Below, in pieces: positions 1 to 6,200 of a stretch of 8,126 nucleotides of DNA. This DNA is from Planctomycetaceae bacterium (lineage in GTDB: Bacteria; Planctomycetota; Planctomycetia; Pirellulales; Thermoguttaceae). The notes under the pieces were generated by a model that made no database searches, was not told where the DNA came from, and was given only the letters and a program-made list of their open reading frames with translations. The position numbers and the translations under genes are program-made. The stretch covers positions 1 to 8,126 of the forward strand of contig JAITQV010000092.1 in the NCBI GenBank assembly GCA_031288765.1, given 5' to 3'. Position 1 is the stretch's first letter; the number at the start of each line of letters is the position of its first letter.

Positions 1-109
1 AAACCGGTCATGCGGAACCGTGAGAAGTATAGCATCACCAGGTTGCACGATACTATTTTGAAATTTGTGTTTTGGCTGGGTTGTTTGACAAATTAGTGAA
101 GTTTACCAT

Positions 110-137
110 TTGACAAGGATTTAAGAAATGATAAAAT
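110..137 (+). promoter_or_regulatory. Sigma70-like promoter for the tat pair
   Basis: TTGACA (110-115) is a perfect -35 hexamer. It is followed after 16 bases by TAAAAT (132-137), a one-mismatch -10. Transcription would begin near 144 and leave a leader of about 80 bases before the first Tat gene at 224. A second TTGACA at 85-90 has no matching -10 at the right distance. The call rests on consensus only. Bases 1-109 hold no gene that I can support. Confidence 0.6.
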
Positions 138-168
138 AAAGAAGCGTTTGTTAAGGATGAGGTCGTAA

Positions 169-215
169 GGCATTGGATGCCGCAAAATCCAAGAACCGAA
201 ATTCGGTAAAAGGAG
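169..215 (+). promoter_or_regulatory. Structured leader and ribosome binding site of first tat gene
   Basis: The leader has two small dyads. GGCAT-TGG-ATGCC (169-181) can form a 5-bp hairpin, and ACCGAAATTCGGT (195-207) is palindromic about its central base. The second directly abuts the strong SD AAAAGGAG (208-215), which lies 8 bases before ATG 224. This SD decides the start: an upstream in-frame TTG at 173 would add 17 polar residues ahead of the membrane segment and has no SD. A regulatory role for the dyads is only a possibility. Confidence 0.4.
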
Positions 216-223
216 AAAATCAA

Positions 224-463
224 ATGATTTCGAGTATTATTTTTGGTTTTTTGGGAGCTAGTGGTCCGTTAGCCTATATCATTTTAGGCGTGGTGGCAAT
301 TTTGCTTTTCGGCAACCGCCTTCCAAGTGTGATGCGCTCACTGGGACGAAGTGTGGTGGAATTTAAGAAAGGTGTCGCCGGTATTGAAGACGAACTGGAC
401 GAAGCCGTCCGAACCGCCGACGAAAAAGCAACTGCAAAATCCGAAGGAAAAACAGAGGTTTGA
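224..463 (+). CDS. tatA: Sec-independent translocase subunit, TatA/E type
   Basis: This 79-residue protein has the TatA/B layout: a short N-terminus, one membrane helix (about residues 16-29), the hinge motif FGNRLP (29-34), an amphipathic helix with a paired lysine (about 35-52, KK at 48-49), and a charged, disordered acidic tail. In the Tat pathway, TatA subunits assemble around TatC with a bound twin-arginine precursor and let folded proteins cross the cytoplasmic membrane. The FG-x-x-LP hinge and short tail favour TatA/E over TatB. The start is ATG 224 with a strong SD 8 bases upstream. The next Tat-like gene begins one base after the stop, so the two are almost certainly co-transcribed and translationally coupled. 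No tatC is in the window. Confidence 0.85.
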   Translation: MISSIIFGFLGASGPLAYIILGVVAILLFGNRLPSVMRSLGRSVVEFKKGVAGIEDELDEAVRTADEKATAKSEGKTEV

Positions 464-464
464 G

Positions 465-758
465 ATGGATTGTTATCTGTTTCTAACACCAACTCCATTC
501 CAAATTATTGTCGTTTTAGTATTAGGGGTCTTATTCTTTGGTAAGAACTTGCCGGAAGTTGCACGGCAAATCGGTCTGGGGTTAATGGAACTGAAAAAAG
601 GTCTGAATGAATTTAATGACCTGTCAAAAAATGTAACCAATGGACACCGCCGCCCAAAATCATCAACAGGAAACAAATCCGTTGATTCCGGTGAAGAGGA
701 AACAGATAAATATGAAGTAACCGGTACAAAATTTGAACCGCCCGCTTTTTCGGAATAA
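465..758 (+). CDS. Second TatA/B-family translocase subunit
   Basis: This 97-residue protein repeats the Tat subunit plan: a single membrane helix (about residues 12-25), hinge FGKNLP (25-30), an amphipathic helix with an LMELKKGLNEF segment (40-50), and a polar, Ser/Lys/Glu-rich tail of about 45 residues. It is clearly diverged from its upstream neighbour, so it is not a recent duplicate. One of the pair may do the TatA job and the other the TatB job, but neither has the acidic helix residue or long tail typical of proteobacterial TatB, so I do not assign B. Its SD, AGAGG (454-458), lies inside the end of the first gene. A longer reading of the same frame exists upstream but overlaps tatA and is not credible. 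Confidence 0.8.
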   Translation: MDCYLFLTPTPFQIIVVLVLGVLFFGKNLPEVARQIGLGLMELKKGLNEFNDLSKNVTNGHRRPKSSTGNKSVDSGEEETDKYEVTGTKFEPPAFSE

Positions 759-768
759 AATCCACCCA

Positions 769-791
769 AACCGGCAAGAATATAACCGGTT
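769..791 (+). terminator. Weak hairpin after the tat pair
   Basis: AACCGG (769-774) and CCGGTT (786-791) can form a 6-bp stem with an 11-base loop just after the second tat gene. Only a mixed A/T stretch follows, with no clean T-run, so this is a poor intrinsic terminator and may just be a dyad. The remaining gap to 909 is AT-rich and contains TTAATC copies at 820-825 and 844-849, plus GATTAA at 832-837. No clear promoter is visible. Confidence 0.2.
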
Positions 792-909
792 AAATTTTCG
801 AAATATACACTGTTTCAATTTAATCCGTTCAGATTAATTCCCTTTAATCTGCTGTAAATTAGTAACTTTTTCGTGAAATATTGCGGATCAAAAATACAGG
901 TGTTTTTTT

Positions 910-1944
910 ATGGTCGTATTTTTTAGATTACCGGTACAAATTGAACTTGCCCATCCGCATGATTTGCTGACACGGCGTTTTCTTCTCGACAAAGAATTGA
1001 TGGCGAATATGTTGGAATATTATGATAATACGGGTATTGTCCGGTTGCTTGACCTTCGTGCGTTGCGGTGCGAATCCCCAATCACAATAGATGCTAAGTT
1101 ACAAGAAGTGATCGGCGATTTGCGTTTCTCCACGAAATTCAAAAACGGTACTCACTCTAAAGTGTTCCTGTTTTTTGAACATCAATCAAAGAAAATTAAA
1201 TTATATTCGCTGCACTGTTTACGAAAAATACTGGAATTTTATGAAGAATGGGCGGCTGATCCGAAAAACGCTGTTGCCGAAAACGGAAAGTTTCCGTATC
1301 CGCTTGTTGTGGTTCTTTATCACGGTGAAATTCCATGGAACGAATTGTTACAAATAAGAGATTTGATTGCAGTGCCGCAGGGTGTGGACGGTAATGTGTT
1401 GTGGTTTCAGATTATCGTGATTGATTTGTCAAAAATTCAGCGCGAAAATTTACAAGGTCATCCGGCTTTGGTCGCTCTTTTTGATACATTACAATCGTAT
1501 TCGGAAGGGAAGTTACCGGAAAGTTTGGAACGAATTATCGGATACTTCAACGAAGTTAAAACCGACCCGCGAACAATGGGCTGGCTGATGTCAATCGCCC
1601 ATTACGCCCTCGCCGCCGCAAAAATCGGTAAAGACGTTATTATTCATGAATTTTCAAAATTTTTAGATAGAAAAGGAGCTGAAGATATGATTATGTCAAC
1701 TATGGAAGAATTGTACACTAATGGAAAAATTGAGGGAAAACTTGAAGGTAAACTCGAAGGTAAAATTGAAATGGTTCTTAAATTGCTTAATAATCGTTTT
1801 ATAAAAATACCCGAATCCGTTTCGCGTACAGTTCATTCTTATACGGATGTTGTTGCGCTGGATTCGCTTTTTGAACGGGCGTTGGAATGTAAAACACTGG
1901 AAGAATTCGAACAAGACCTTGTGCAGCGTCATGAATTTTGTTGA
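910..1944 (+). CDS. Rpn/YhgA-like PD-(D/E)XK nuclease (Transposase_31 family)
   Basis: This 344-residue protein matches the Rpn (recombination-promoting nuclease, YhgA-like) family, long annotated as putative transposase. The N-terminal HPHD (15-18) leads the nuclease fold. The likely metal-binding set is D70 (in IGDLRFS), E90 and Q92 (in FFEHQSKK), the PD-(D/E)XK variant usual for this family. The family's PYPLVVVLYHGEIPW block follows at 129-143. The C-terminal third is helical and has four tandem GKxE units (272-287). Members are DNA endonucleases linked to RecA-independent recombination and, in E. coli, to toxicity and phage defence. Start 910 places HPHD at the usual distance from the N-terminus but has no good SD. 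An internal start at 1687 has a strong one. The gene sits alone between unrelated housekeeping genes, as accessory Rpn genes often do. Confidence 0.85.
   Translation: MVVFFRLPVQIELAHPHDLLTRRFLLDKELMANMLEYYDNTGIVRLLDLRALRCESPITIDAKLQEVIGDLRFSTKFKNGTHSKVFLFFEHQSKKIKLYSLHCLRKILEFYEEWAADPKNAVAENGKFPYPLVVVLYHGEIPWNELLQIRDLIAVPQGVDGNVLWFQIIVIDLSKIQRENLQGHPALVALFDTLQSYSEGKLPESLERIIGYFNEVKTDPRTMGWLMSIAHYALAAAKIGKDVIIHEFSKFLDRKGAEDMIMSTMEELYTNGKIEGKLEGKLEGKIEMVLKLLNNRFIKIPESVSRTVHSYTDVVALDSLFERALECKTLEEFEQDLVQRHEFC
1671..1678 (+). promoter_or_regulatory. Strong internal ribosome binding site
   Basis: AAAAGGAG within the Rpn coding region is positioned 8 bases before an in-frame ATG (1687), with a further in-frame ATG at 1693. 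In the full-length protein these bases encode a lysine-glycine stretch just before the C-terminal helical region, so the SD sits at the boundary between the nuclease and the C-terminal domain. Confidence 0.55.
1687..1944 (+). CDS. Putative internally initiated small Rpn protein (Rpn-S type)
   Basis: In the same frame as the nuclease, ATG 1687 follows AAAAGGAG (1671-1678) with an 8-base spacing. This is one of the best ribosome binding sites in the window, much better than the nuclease's own. Initiation here would give residues 260-344 as an 85-residue protein: the GKxE repeat helix followed by a conserved-looking C-terminal helical region, with none of the catalytic residues. In E. coli, rpn genes encode such a C-terminal small protein from an intragenic start, and it inhibits the full-length toxic nuclease. 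By analogy this would be an intragenic antitoxin. The start site is seen directly; expression and function are inferred. I see no convincing separate promoter just upstream. Confidence 0.55.
   Translation: MIMSTMEELYTNGKIEGKLEGKLEGKIEMVLKLLNNRFIKIPESVSRTVHSYTDVVALDSLFERALECKTLEEFEQDLVQRHEFC
1723..1770 (+). repeat. Four tandem 12-bp units encoding GKxE
   Basis: Units at 1723-1734, 1735-1746, 1747-1758 and 1759-1770 each encode Gly-Lys-(Ile/Leu)-Glu. They differ only at third positions and in the Ile/Leu codon. Because each unit is 12 bases, copy number can change without breaking the frame. The charged repeat probably extends a helix or coiled coil. It lies in both the full-length nuclease and the proposed internal small protein. 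Confidence 0.8.
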
Positions 1945-2028
1945 TCATTCATACCACACCGGAAAATTTGTTTTACGTTTTTTAAACTTAAACACGGAAC
2001 AATAATTATTTAGCCATTATCAATATCA

Positions 2029-3336
2029 ATGCGTATAGCTTATTTTGATTGTCTTTCTGGTATTAGCGGTGATATGACCTTAGGTGCACTCATTGACATG
2101 GGTGTTCCGTTGGTTTTTCTGAACGAGACGGTTCGTTCCGTTCTTGACAATATTCGGATCGAGACGGAAGCAGTTTACCGCAAAGGGTTTCGGGCAACAC
2201 TTGCCAAAGTTCACGCACCGCATGAACATGTTCATCGGCATCTTTCGGATATTTTAACGATGATTGAACGAAGTTTGTTGTCTGATATTAATAAGGAACA
2301 GGCATCCGCTATTTTCCGAATGATTGCCGAAGCCGAAGCGAAGGTTCATGGTGTTGAAGCGGAAAAAATCCATTTTCATGAAGTGGGAGCGGCGGATTCA
2401 ATTGCGGATATTGTTGGAGCCGTAGCGGGGCTTGATTATCTTCACGTCGATGAGATTTACGCCTCGCCGGTTCCGACCGGTTGCGGAACAATCAAAATTG
2501 CTCACGGAACCTGCTCCATTCCCGCTCCGGCAACAGCGGAACTTTTGCGGGAAATTCCTATTGCCGCGTCGGAAGTTCCTTTTGAATTGACCACACCAAC
2601 CGGTGCGGTGTTGCTGAAATATTTTGTCAAACATTTTGGTTCGCTTCCGGCGATGACAATCCAATCAGTTGGTATTGGGGCAGGCGGACGCGATTTGGAA
2701 CAACAGGCAAATATCCTTCGGATTTTAGTTGGTCAATTGGAAACAGAAAAAGTTCCTACTGCTTATCCTGTCCGTCCTCATTCCGCACCGGAACATCAAT
2801 ATGAAGATTTACTTGAAAATATGTATCTTATTGAACAAAAAGCGTTACAGCAACAGAAATTACCGCAACAGCACGAAAAACCGGTTGCTTCCGAAAAAAC
2901 CGCAAAAAATCTTCCGGTTACGGAATCTGTGTGGATTGTCGAAACGAATATTGATGATACGAGCGGTGAATTGATTGGACATTGTATTGACCAGCTTTGG
3001 AATATTTCACCGCTGGATGTTTGGACAACACCGGTTCAAATGAAGAAACAACGCCCCGGTGTAACACTTTCCGTTTTGTGCCGCCGCGATCAAATTGAAA
3101 CCGTTGAATCAATTCTTTTTACGGAAACAACCACAATAGGGATTCGCCGTTTTCCTGTGGAACGAACGGTGTTGTATCGTGAACCCTGCCAAATTGAAAC
3201 ATCATGGGGCAAAATTGATGCGAAAAGAGTTATCCTGCCCGATGGTAACGAAAAAATTACTCCTGAATTTGAATCCGTTAAACATCTTGCAGCGAAGAAT
3301 AAAATTTCCGTGCGGGAAATTTTTGAAAAGAAATAA
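2029..3336 (+). CDS. larC: LarC, nickel pincer cofactor (NPN) synthesis, CTP-dependent nickel insertion
   Basis: LarC inserts nickel into the bis-thiocarboxylated pyridinium mononucleotide in a CTP-dependent cyclometallation. This gives the nickel-pincer cofactor of lactate racemase and related LarA enzymes. This 435-residue protein has the family hallmarks: the N-terminal YFDCLSGISGDM (5-16), a histidine cluster (H62, H65, H67, H69, H71), HFHEVGAADSIADIVG (115-130), a GCGTIKIAHG region then PAPATAELL (164-172), and TTPTGAVLL (188-196). A Gln/Pro-rich linker (about 238-300) leads into the C-terminal domain starting ETNIDDTSGE (305-314). In Lactiplantibacillus plantarum the two halves are joined by a programmed frameshift; here they form one continuous frame. 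Start ATG 2029 gives the canonical N-terminus but has no evident SD. No larA, larB or larE is in the window. Confidence 0.9.
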   Translation: MRIAYFDCLSGISGDMTLGALIDMGVPLVFLNETVRSVLDNIRIETEAVYRKGFRATLAKVHAPHEHVHRHLSDILTMIERSLLSDINKEQASAIFRMIAEAEAKVHGVEAEKIHFHEVGAADSIADIVGAVAGLDYLHVDEIYASPVPTGCGTIKIAHGTCSIPAPATAELLREIPIAASEVPFELTTPTGAVLLKYFVKHFGSLPAMTIQSVGIGAGGRDLEQQANILRILVGQLETEKVPTAYPVRPHSAPEHQYEDLLENMYLIEQKALQQQKLPQQHEKPVASEKTAKNLPVTESVWIVETNIDDTSGELIGHCIDQLWNISPLDVWTTPVQMKKQRPGVTLSVLCRRDQIETVESILFTETTTIGIRRFPVERTVLYREPCQIETSWGKIDAKRVILPDGNEKITPEFESVKHLAAKNKISVREIFEKK

Positions 3337-3444
3337 AGAATTTAATTATGTGAAAATATTTTCCGAACCGTACTTATTGGGTTTCCGCCGCAACGATTTT
3401 TGTTATTGACATTTGATATTCCTGAAAGTGGAGATGAGATTACG

Positions 3445-5082
3445 ATGTCTCAACCGTCCTTTATAGAATCGCTTATTCCGATCCGGCAAATGCTTCGTAC
3501 CTGCCGAACCGGAAAAAATGAACTAAAATTCGCCGACTCAACCGGAATGGAAATGACAGGCGGACGTGTTTTGCTTACGGCGCTTATTTTCCGGCGGCTT
3601 CTTCACCGGAATCTTGGGGCAGACGAAAAAAATGTCGGACTTTTAATGCCGACGACTGTTTATGGAGTTTTAGCCAATCTCGGATTGGCGTTGGATCGGC
3701 GGACAAGTGTTAATTTGAATTACACATTTGGTCTTGATACGATCAATTATTGTATTCATCATGCGGACATTAAACATGTGATAACAAGCCGCCGTGTTTT
3801 GGATCGTTTTCCTGATTTGAAACTTGATGCCGAGTTGATTGTTATGGAAGATGCCGGAAAAACGGTAACGTTATTCGATAAGATAACCGGTTTTATTGAT
3901 GCATATTTTACACCAATTCCTGCATTAGAACGTGTTTTTGGATTACATCGTGTTTCACCGGATGACGTTTTAACGATCATTTACACATCCGGTTCCACCG
4001 GAACTCCCAAAGGAGCGATGATTACGCATCGTTGTATTGCGGAAAATGTCAAAGCGTTTTTTCACCATTTGGATTTGAATTCAACAGACACGATTCTTGG
4101 TTCTTTACCTTTGTTCCATGCTTACGGTTACACAACAACATTTTGGCTTCCGGCGATGAGTGAAGTTAAAGGAGTTTATCATTTCAATCCGCTGGAACAT
4201 AAAAAAGTTGGTGAAATGGCACGAAAATACCGTTGTACCGCAATTCCGACAACACCGACTTTTCTTCGCGGATATTTGCGGCGTTGTCCTAAGGAGGATT
4301 TTGAAACGGTTAGCACGGTGATTTGCGGTGCGGAAAAACTGCCGGGTGATTTGATTGATGCTTGGGATGCGAAGTTTGGTTATCGTCCTGCCGAAGGTTA
4401 TGGAACAACGGAGCTTTCTCCGGTTGTTTCAACAAATGTTCCCAAAGGACGTCGTCCGGATTATCGGGATTGGCTTCGTGAAGGGACAATCGGCAGACCT
4501 CTTGTCAATCTTCAGGCAAGAATTATTGAAGCGGAAACAGGAGATCAGATTATAGACGGAATACCCGGAATGTTACAGATAAAGGGACCGAGTGTTATGG
4601 CGGGATATTATAAGGATGAAGACAAAACCAACACTGTTCTTAAAGACGGCTGGTACACAACCGGCGATATTGCGTCTATTGATACCGACGGATTCATTCG
4701 AATTACCGGAAGGTTGAGCCGGATTTCAAAAATCGGCGGTGAAATGGTTCCGCATATTCTCATCGAAGAGGCAATCGAAAAAATTATCAATACCGTTTCA
4801 ACACCGGAAACGGAAACTGATACGGGCGAAGTACGTATTGCCGTGTCGGCGGTTCCCGAAGAACGAAAAGGAGAACGCCTGATTATTTTACACCGGAATC
4901 TTTCCATAACACCGGAGGAAATTTGCAAATTGTTGCAAAAAAACGGTTTGCCGAATCTTTGGATTCCGTCGCCGAATGACTTTTTTCAGGTCGATTTGAT
5001 TCCGCTTCTCGGAACCGGCAAACTTGATCTTTGTGCCGTTAAAGAGCTTACGGAAACAGTTGTAAAGAAAAATCGGAAATAA
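3445..5082 (+). CDS. Acyl-ACP/acyl-CoA synthetase, Aas C-terminal-domain type
   Basis: This 545-residue ANL-superfamily adenylating enzyme activates a carboxylic acid, probably a fatty acid, as acyl-AMP and transfers it to a thiol. Visible core motifs are the P-loop TSGSTGTPKG (181-190), GYGTTE (318-323), GWYTTGD (402-408), the hinge GRLSRISKIGGEMV (422-435) and the catalytic lysine K526 in PLLGTGKLD. The SKIGGEMVP hinge and the region around NGLPNLWIPSP (500-510) resemble the acyl-ACP synthetase half of Aas (acylglycerophosphoethanolamine acyltransferase/acyl-ACP synthetase). Here it stands alone, without the PlsC-like acyltransferase or LplT-like transporter to which that half is often fused. 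ATG 3445 is preferred, with GGAG at 3430-3433; a TTG at 3400 in the same frame would add 15 residues. The exact acyl substrate and acceptor cannot be read from the sequence. Confidence 0.8.
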   Translation: MSQPSFIESLIPIRQMLRTCRTGKNELKFADSTGMEMTGGRVLLTALIFRRLLHRNLGADEKNVGLLMPTTVYGVLANLGLALDRRTSVNLNYTFGLDTINYCIHHADIKHVITSRRVLDRFPDLKLDAELIVMEDAGKTVTLFDKITGFIDAYFTPIPALERVFGLHRVSPDDVLTIIYTSGSTGTPKGAMITHRCIAENVKAFFHHLDLNSTDTILGSLPLFHAYGYTTTFWLPAMSEVKGVYHFNPLEHKKVGEMARKYRCTAIPTTPTFLRGYLRRCPKEDFETVSTVICGAEKLPGDLIDAWDAKFGYRPAEGYGTTELSPVVSTNVPKGRRPDYRDWLREGTIGRPLVNLQARIIEAETGDQIIDGIPGMLQIKGPSVMAGYYKDEDKTNTVLKDGWYTTGDIASIDTDGFIRITGRLSRISKIGGEMVPHILIEEAIEKIINTVSTPETETDTGEVRIAVSAVPEERKGERLIILHRNLSITPEEICKLLQKNGLPNLWIPSPNDFFQVDLIPLLGTGKLDLCAVKELTETVVKKNRK

Positions 5083-5182
5083 CCGTTTGAGCCGATAACA
5101 AAAATAAACCGCTGCAAAATATCCAAATCTTTCGGAAAATATGTTTTAATTATTATGAAGTTTTAATATCATTGTTTAATGT

Positions 5183-5216
5183 CATTAAATTTAATGCGAA
5201 ATAATAATTATTATTT
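5183..5216. promoter_or_regulatory. Two adjacent AT-only-core palindromes upstream of menG
   Basis: CATTAAATTTAATG (5183-5196) is a perfect 14-base palindrome. Two bases later, AAATAATAATTATTATTT (5199-5216) is a perfect 18-base palindrome. Both lie in the 193-base AT-rich gap between the synthetase and menG, 60-93 bases before the menG start. They could be operators or simply chance in AT-rich DNA. A TATATT (5228-5233) downstream could act as a -10, but no good -35 accompanies it. Confidence 0.3.
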
Positions 5217-5275
5217 GATTTTATCTTTATATTCCGTCTATTCTGTTTCACGGCGTTGTTGCCGGGAATTTTGTT

Positions 5276-6082
5276 ATGCAAACCGAACCGTTGACCGATA
5301 AATCACCGGAAAAAATCCGCCGAATGTTCGATAGTATTGCGCCGCGGTATGATTTTCTGAATCATTTTTTTTCACTGGGAATTGACAGGCGTTGGCGGCG
5401 AATTGCGGTGAGACGGCTCTTAAACAAAACAATTCCCGAAGGTTCCGTTCTTGATGTCTGTTGCGGAACAGGCGATCTGACACTTGAATTCCTGAAACAA
5501 ACAAAGAACCGTGAATTTTACGGTATTGATTTTTCACAGGAAATGATCGGTATCGGTCTTAGAAAAATCGAAACCTACCGGAATAACGGCATTCCGGTTC
5601 GGTTTATGGTTGGCGATGCGTTGAATTTGCCGTTTGAACCGGACAGTTTTGCGATTGTTGCCGCAGCGTTTGGGCTTCGCAATGTCGGAAATACCGGACA
5701 AGGATTGAATGAAATGTTCCGTGTTTGCAAACCGGACGGAATTATCGCCGTTCTGGAATTTTCAATGCCGGAATTGCCCATTCTTTCGACAGCCTATCGA
5801 TTTTATTTTCGTTCCGTTTTACCGCGTATCGGACAATTTTTGGCACGAAATCAAGACAACGCTTACCGTTATCTTCCCGAAAGTGTTTTGACGTTTGATA
5901 AACCGGAAGAACTCGCACGGCGTCTGCAACTTCTCGGAGTTACGGATATTCAAATACTGCCGTTGACTTTCGGAATTGTAACTCTTATTTGGGGACGAAA
6001 AAACGGTAACAATTCATGCCGATTTCCACAAGGCGGATTTATAAACGGCGGAGCAAGTAAAACAGTATCAATATGTTCCTGA
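5276..6082 (+). CDS. menG: Demethylmenaquinone methyltransferase MenG/UbiE, with an extra C-terminal tail
   Basis: This SAM-dependent C-methyltransferase performs the last step of menaquinone synthesis, methylating demethylmenaquinone at the membrane surface. The 268-residue protein has the UbiE signature region YDFLNHFFSLGIDRRW (25-40), the SAM-binding VLDVCCGTGD (58-67), acidic D85, FGLRNV (132-137), the second signature RVCKPDGIIAVLEFS (149-163) and YRYLPESV (197-204). The usual family end, close to GIVTLIWGRK, is reached at K242. Another 26 residues follow (243-268) that look unlike the family, and their codons lie antisense to a broken permease gene. The native stop was therefore probably lost in a deletion. 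Catalytic parts are all intact, so activity is likely. ATG 5276 is the only sensible start and has at best a weak SD (GGGA, 5264-5267). menG is the safer symbol because no ubiquinone genes are seen. Confidence 0.9.
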   Translation: MQTEPLTDKSPEKIRRMFDSIAPRYDFLNHFFSLGIDRRWRRIAVRRLLNKTIPEGSVLDVCCGTGDLTLEFLKQTKNREFYGIDFSQEMIGIGLRKIETYRNNGIPVRFMVGDALNLPFEPDSFAIVAAAFGLRNVGNTGQGLNEMFRVCKPDGIIAVLEFSMPELPILSTAYRFYFRSVLPRIGQFLARNQDNAYRYLPESVLTFDKPEELARRLQLLGVTDIQILPLTFGIVTLIWGRKNGNNSCRFPQGGFINGGASKTVSICS

Positions 6083-6097
6083 CGTTTCAACGTCAGG
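6078..6097 (+). terminator. menG: Hairpin overlapping the menG stop codon
   Basis: CCTGACGT (6078-6085) pairs perfectly with ACGTCAGG (6090-6097) around a TTCA loop, and the menG TGA (6080-6082) is inside the left arm. Only TCTTTG follows, so the U-tract is weak. The arms are also codons of the permease remnant on the other strand, so the hairpin may be incidental. It could still serve as an mRNA 3' end or stabilising structure. Confidence 0.35.
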
Positions 6098-6178
6098 TCT
6101 TTGAGACTGCCCCGCATGGAATTGCCGACCAATAAGGCTTAGGTCAATACGGCTGTTGCAAAAAATACACCCAAAAGA

Positions 6179-6200
6179 ACCGCCGCATTGATCCGGCGGT
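6179..6200. other. GC-rich dyad within the permease remnant
   Basis: ACCGCCG (6179-6185) and CGGCGGT (6194-6200) form a 7-bp stem with an 8-base loop. No T-run follows on the + strand. On the minus strand these bases are codons of the permease remnant, so a terminator role for either strand is uncertain. Apart from this dyad, the remnant and the promoter at 6337, I see nothing in 6083-6442. Confidence 0.25.

Noticed and set aside
1..60. Minus-strand open frame at the left edge reading roughly VQPGDAILLTVPHDRF from a GTG at 48
   Set aside because: It looks protein-like but has only about 16 codons in the window, no SD and no family I recognise, so it cannot be separated from chance.
173..223. 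Upstream TTG start extending the first Tat protein by 17 residues
   Set aside because: The extension is polar, would displace the TatA N-terminus and has no SD, while ATG 224 has a strong one.
3406..3444. TTGACA (3406-3411) as a promoter for the synthetase gene
   Set aside because: No -10-like hexamer lies 16-18 bases downstream.
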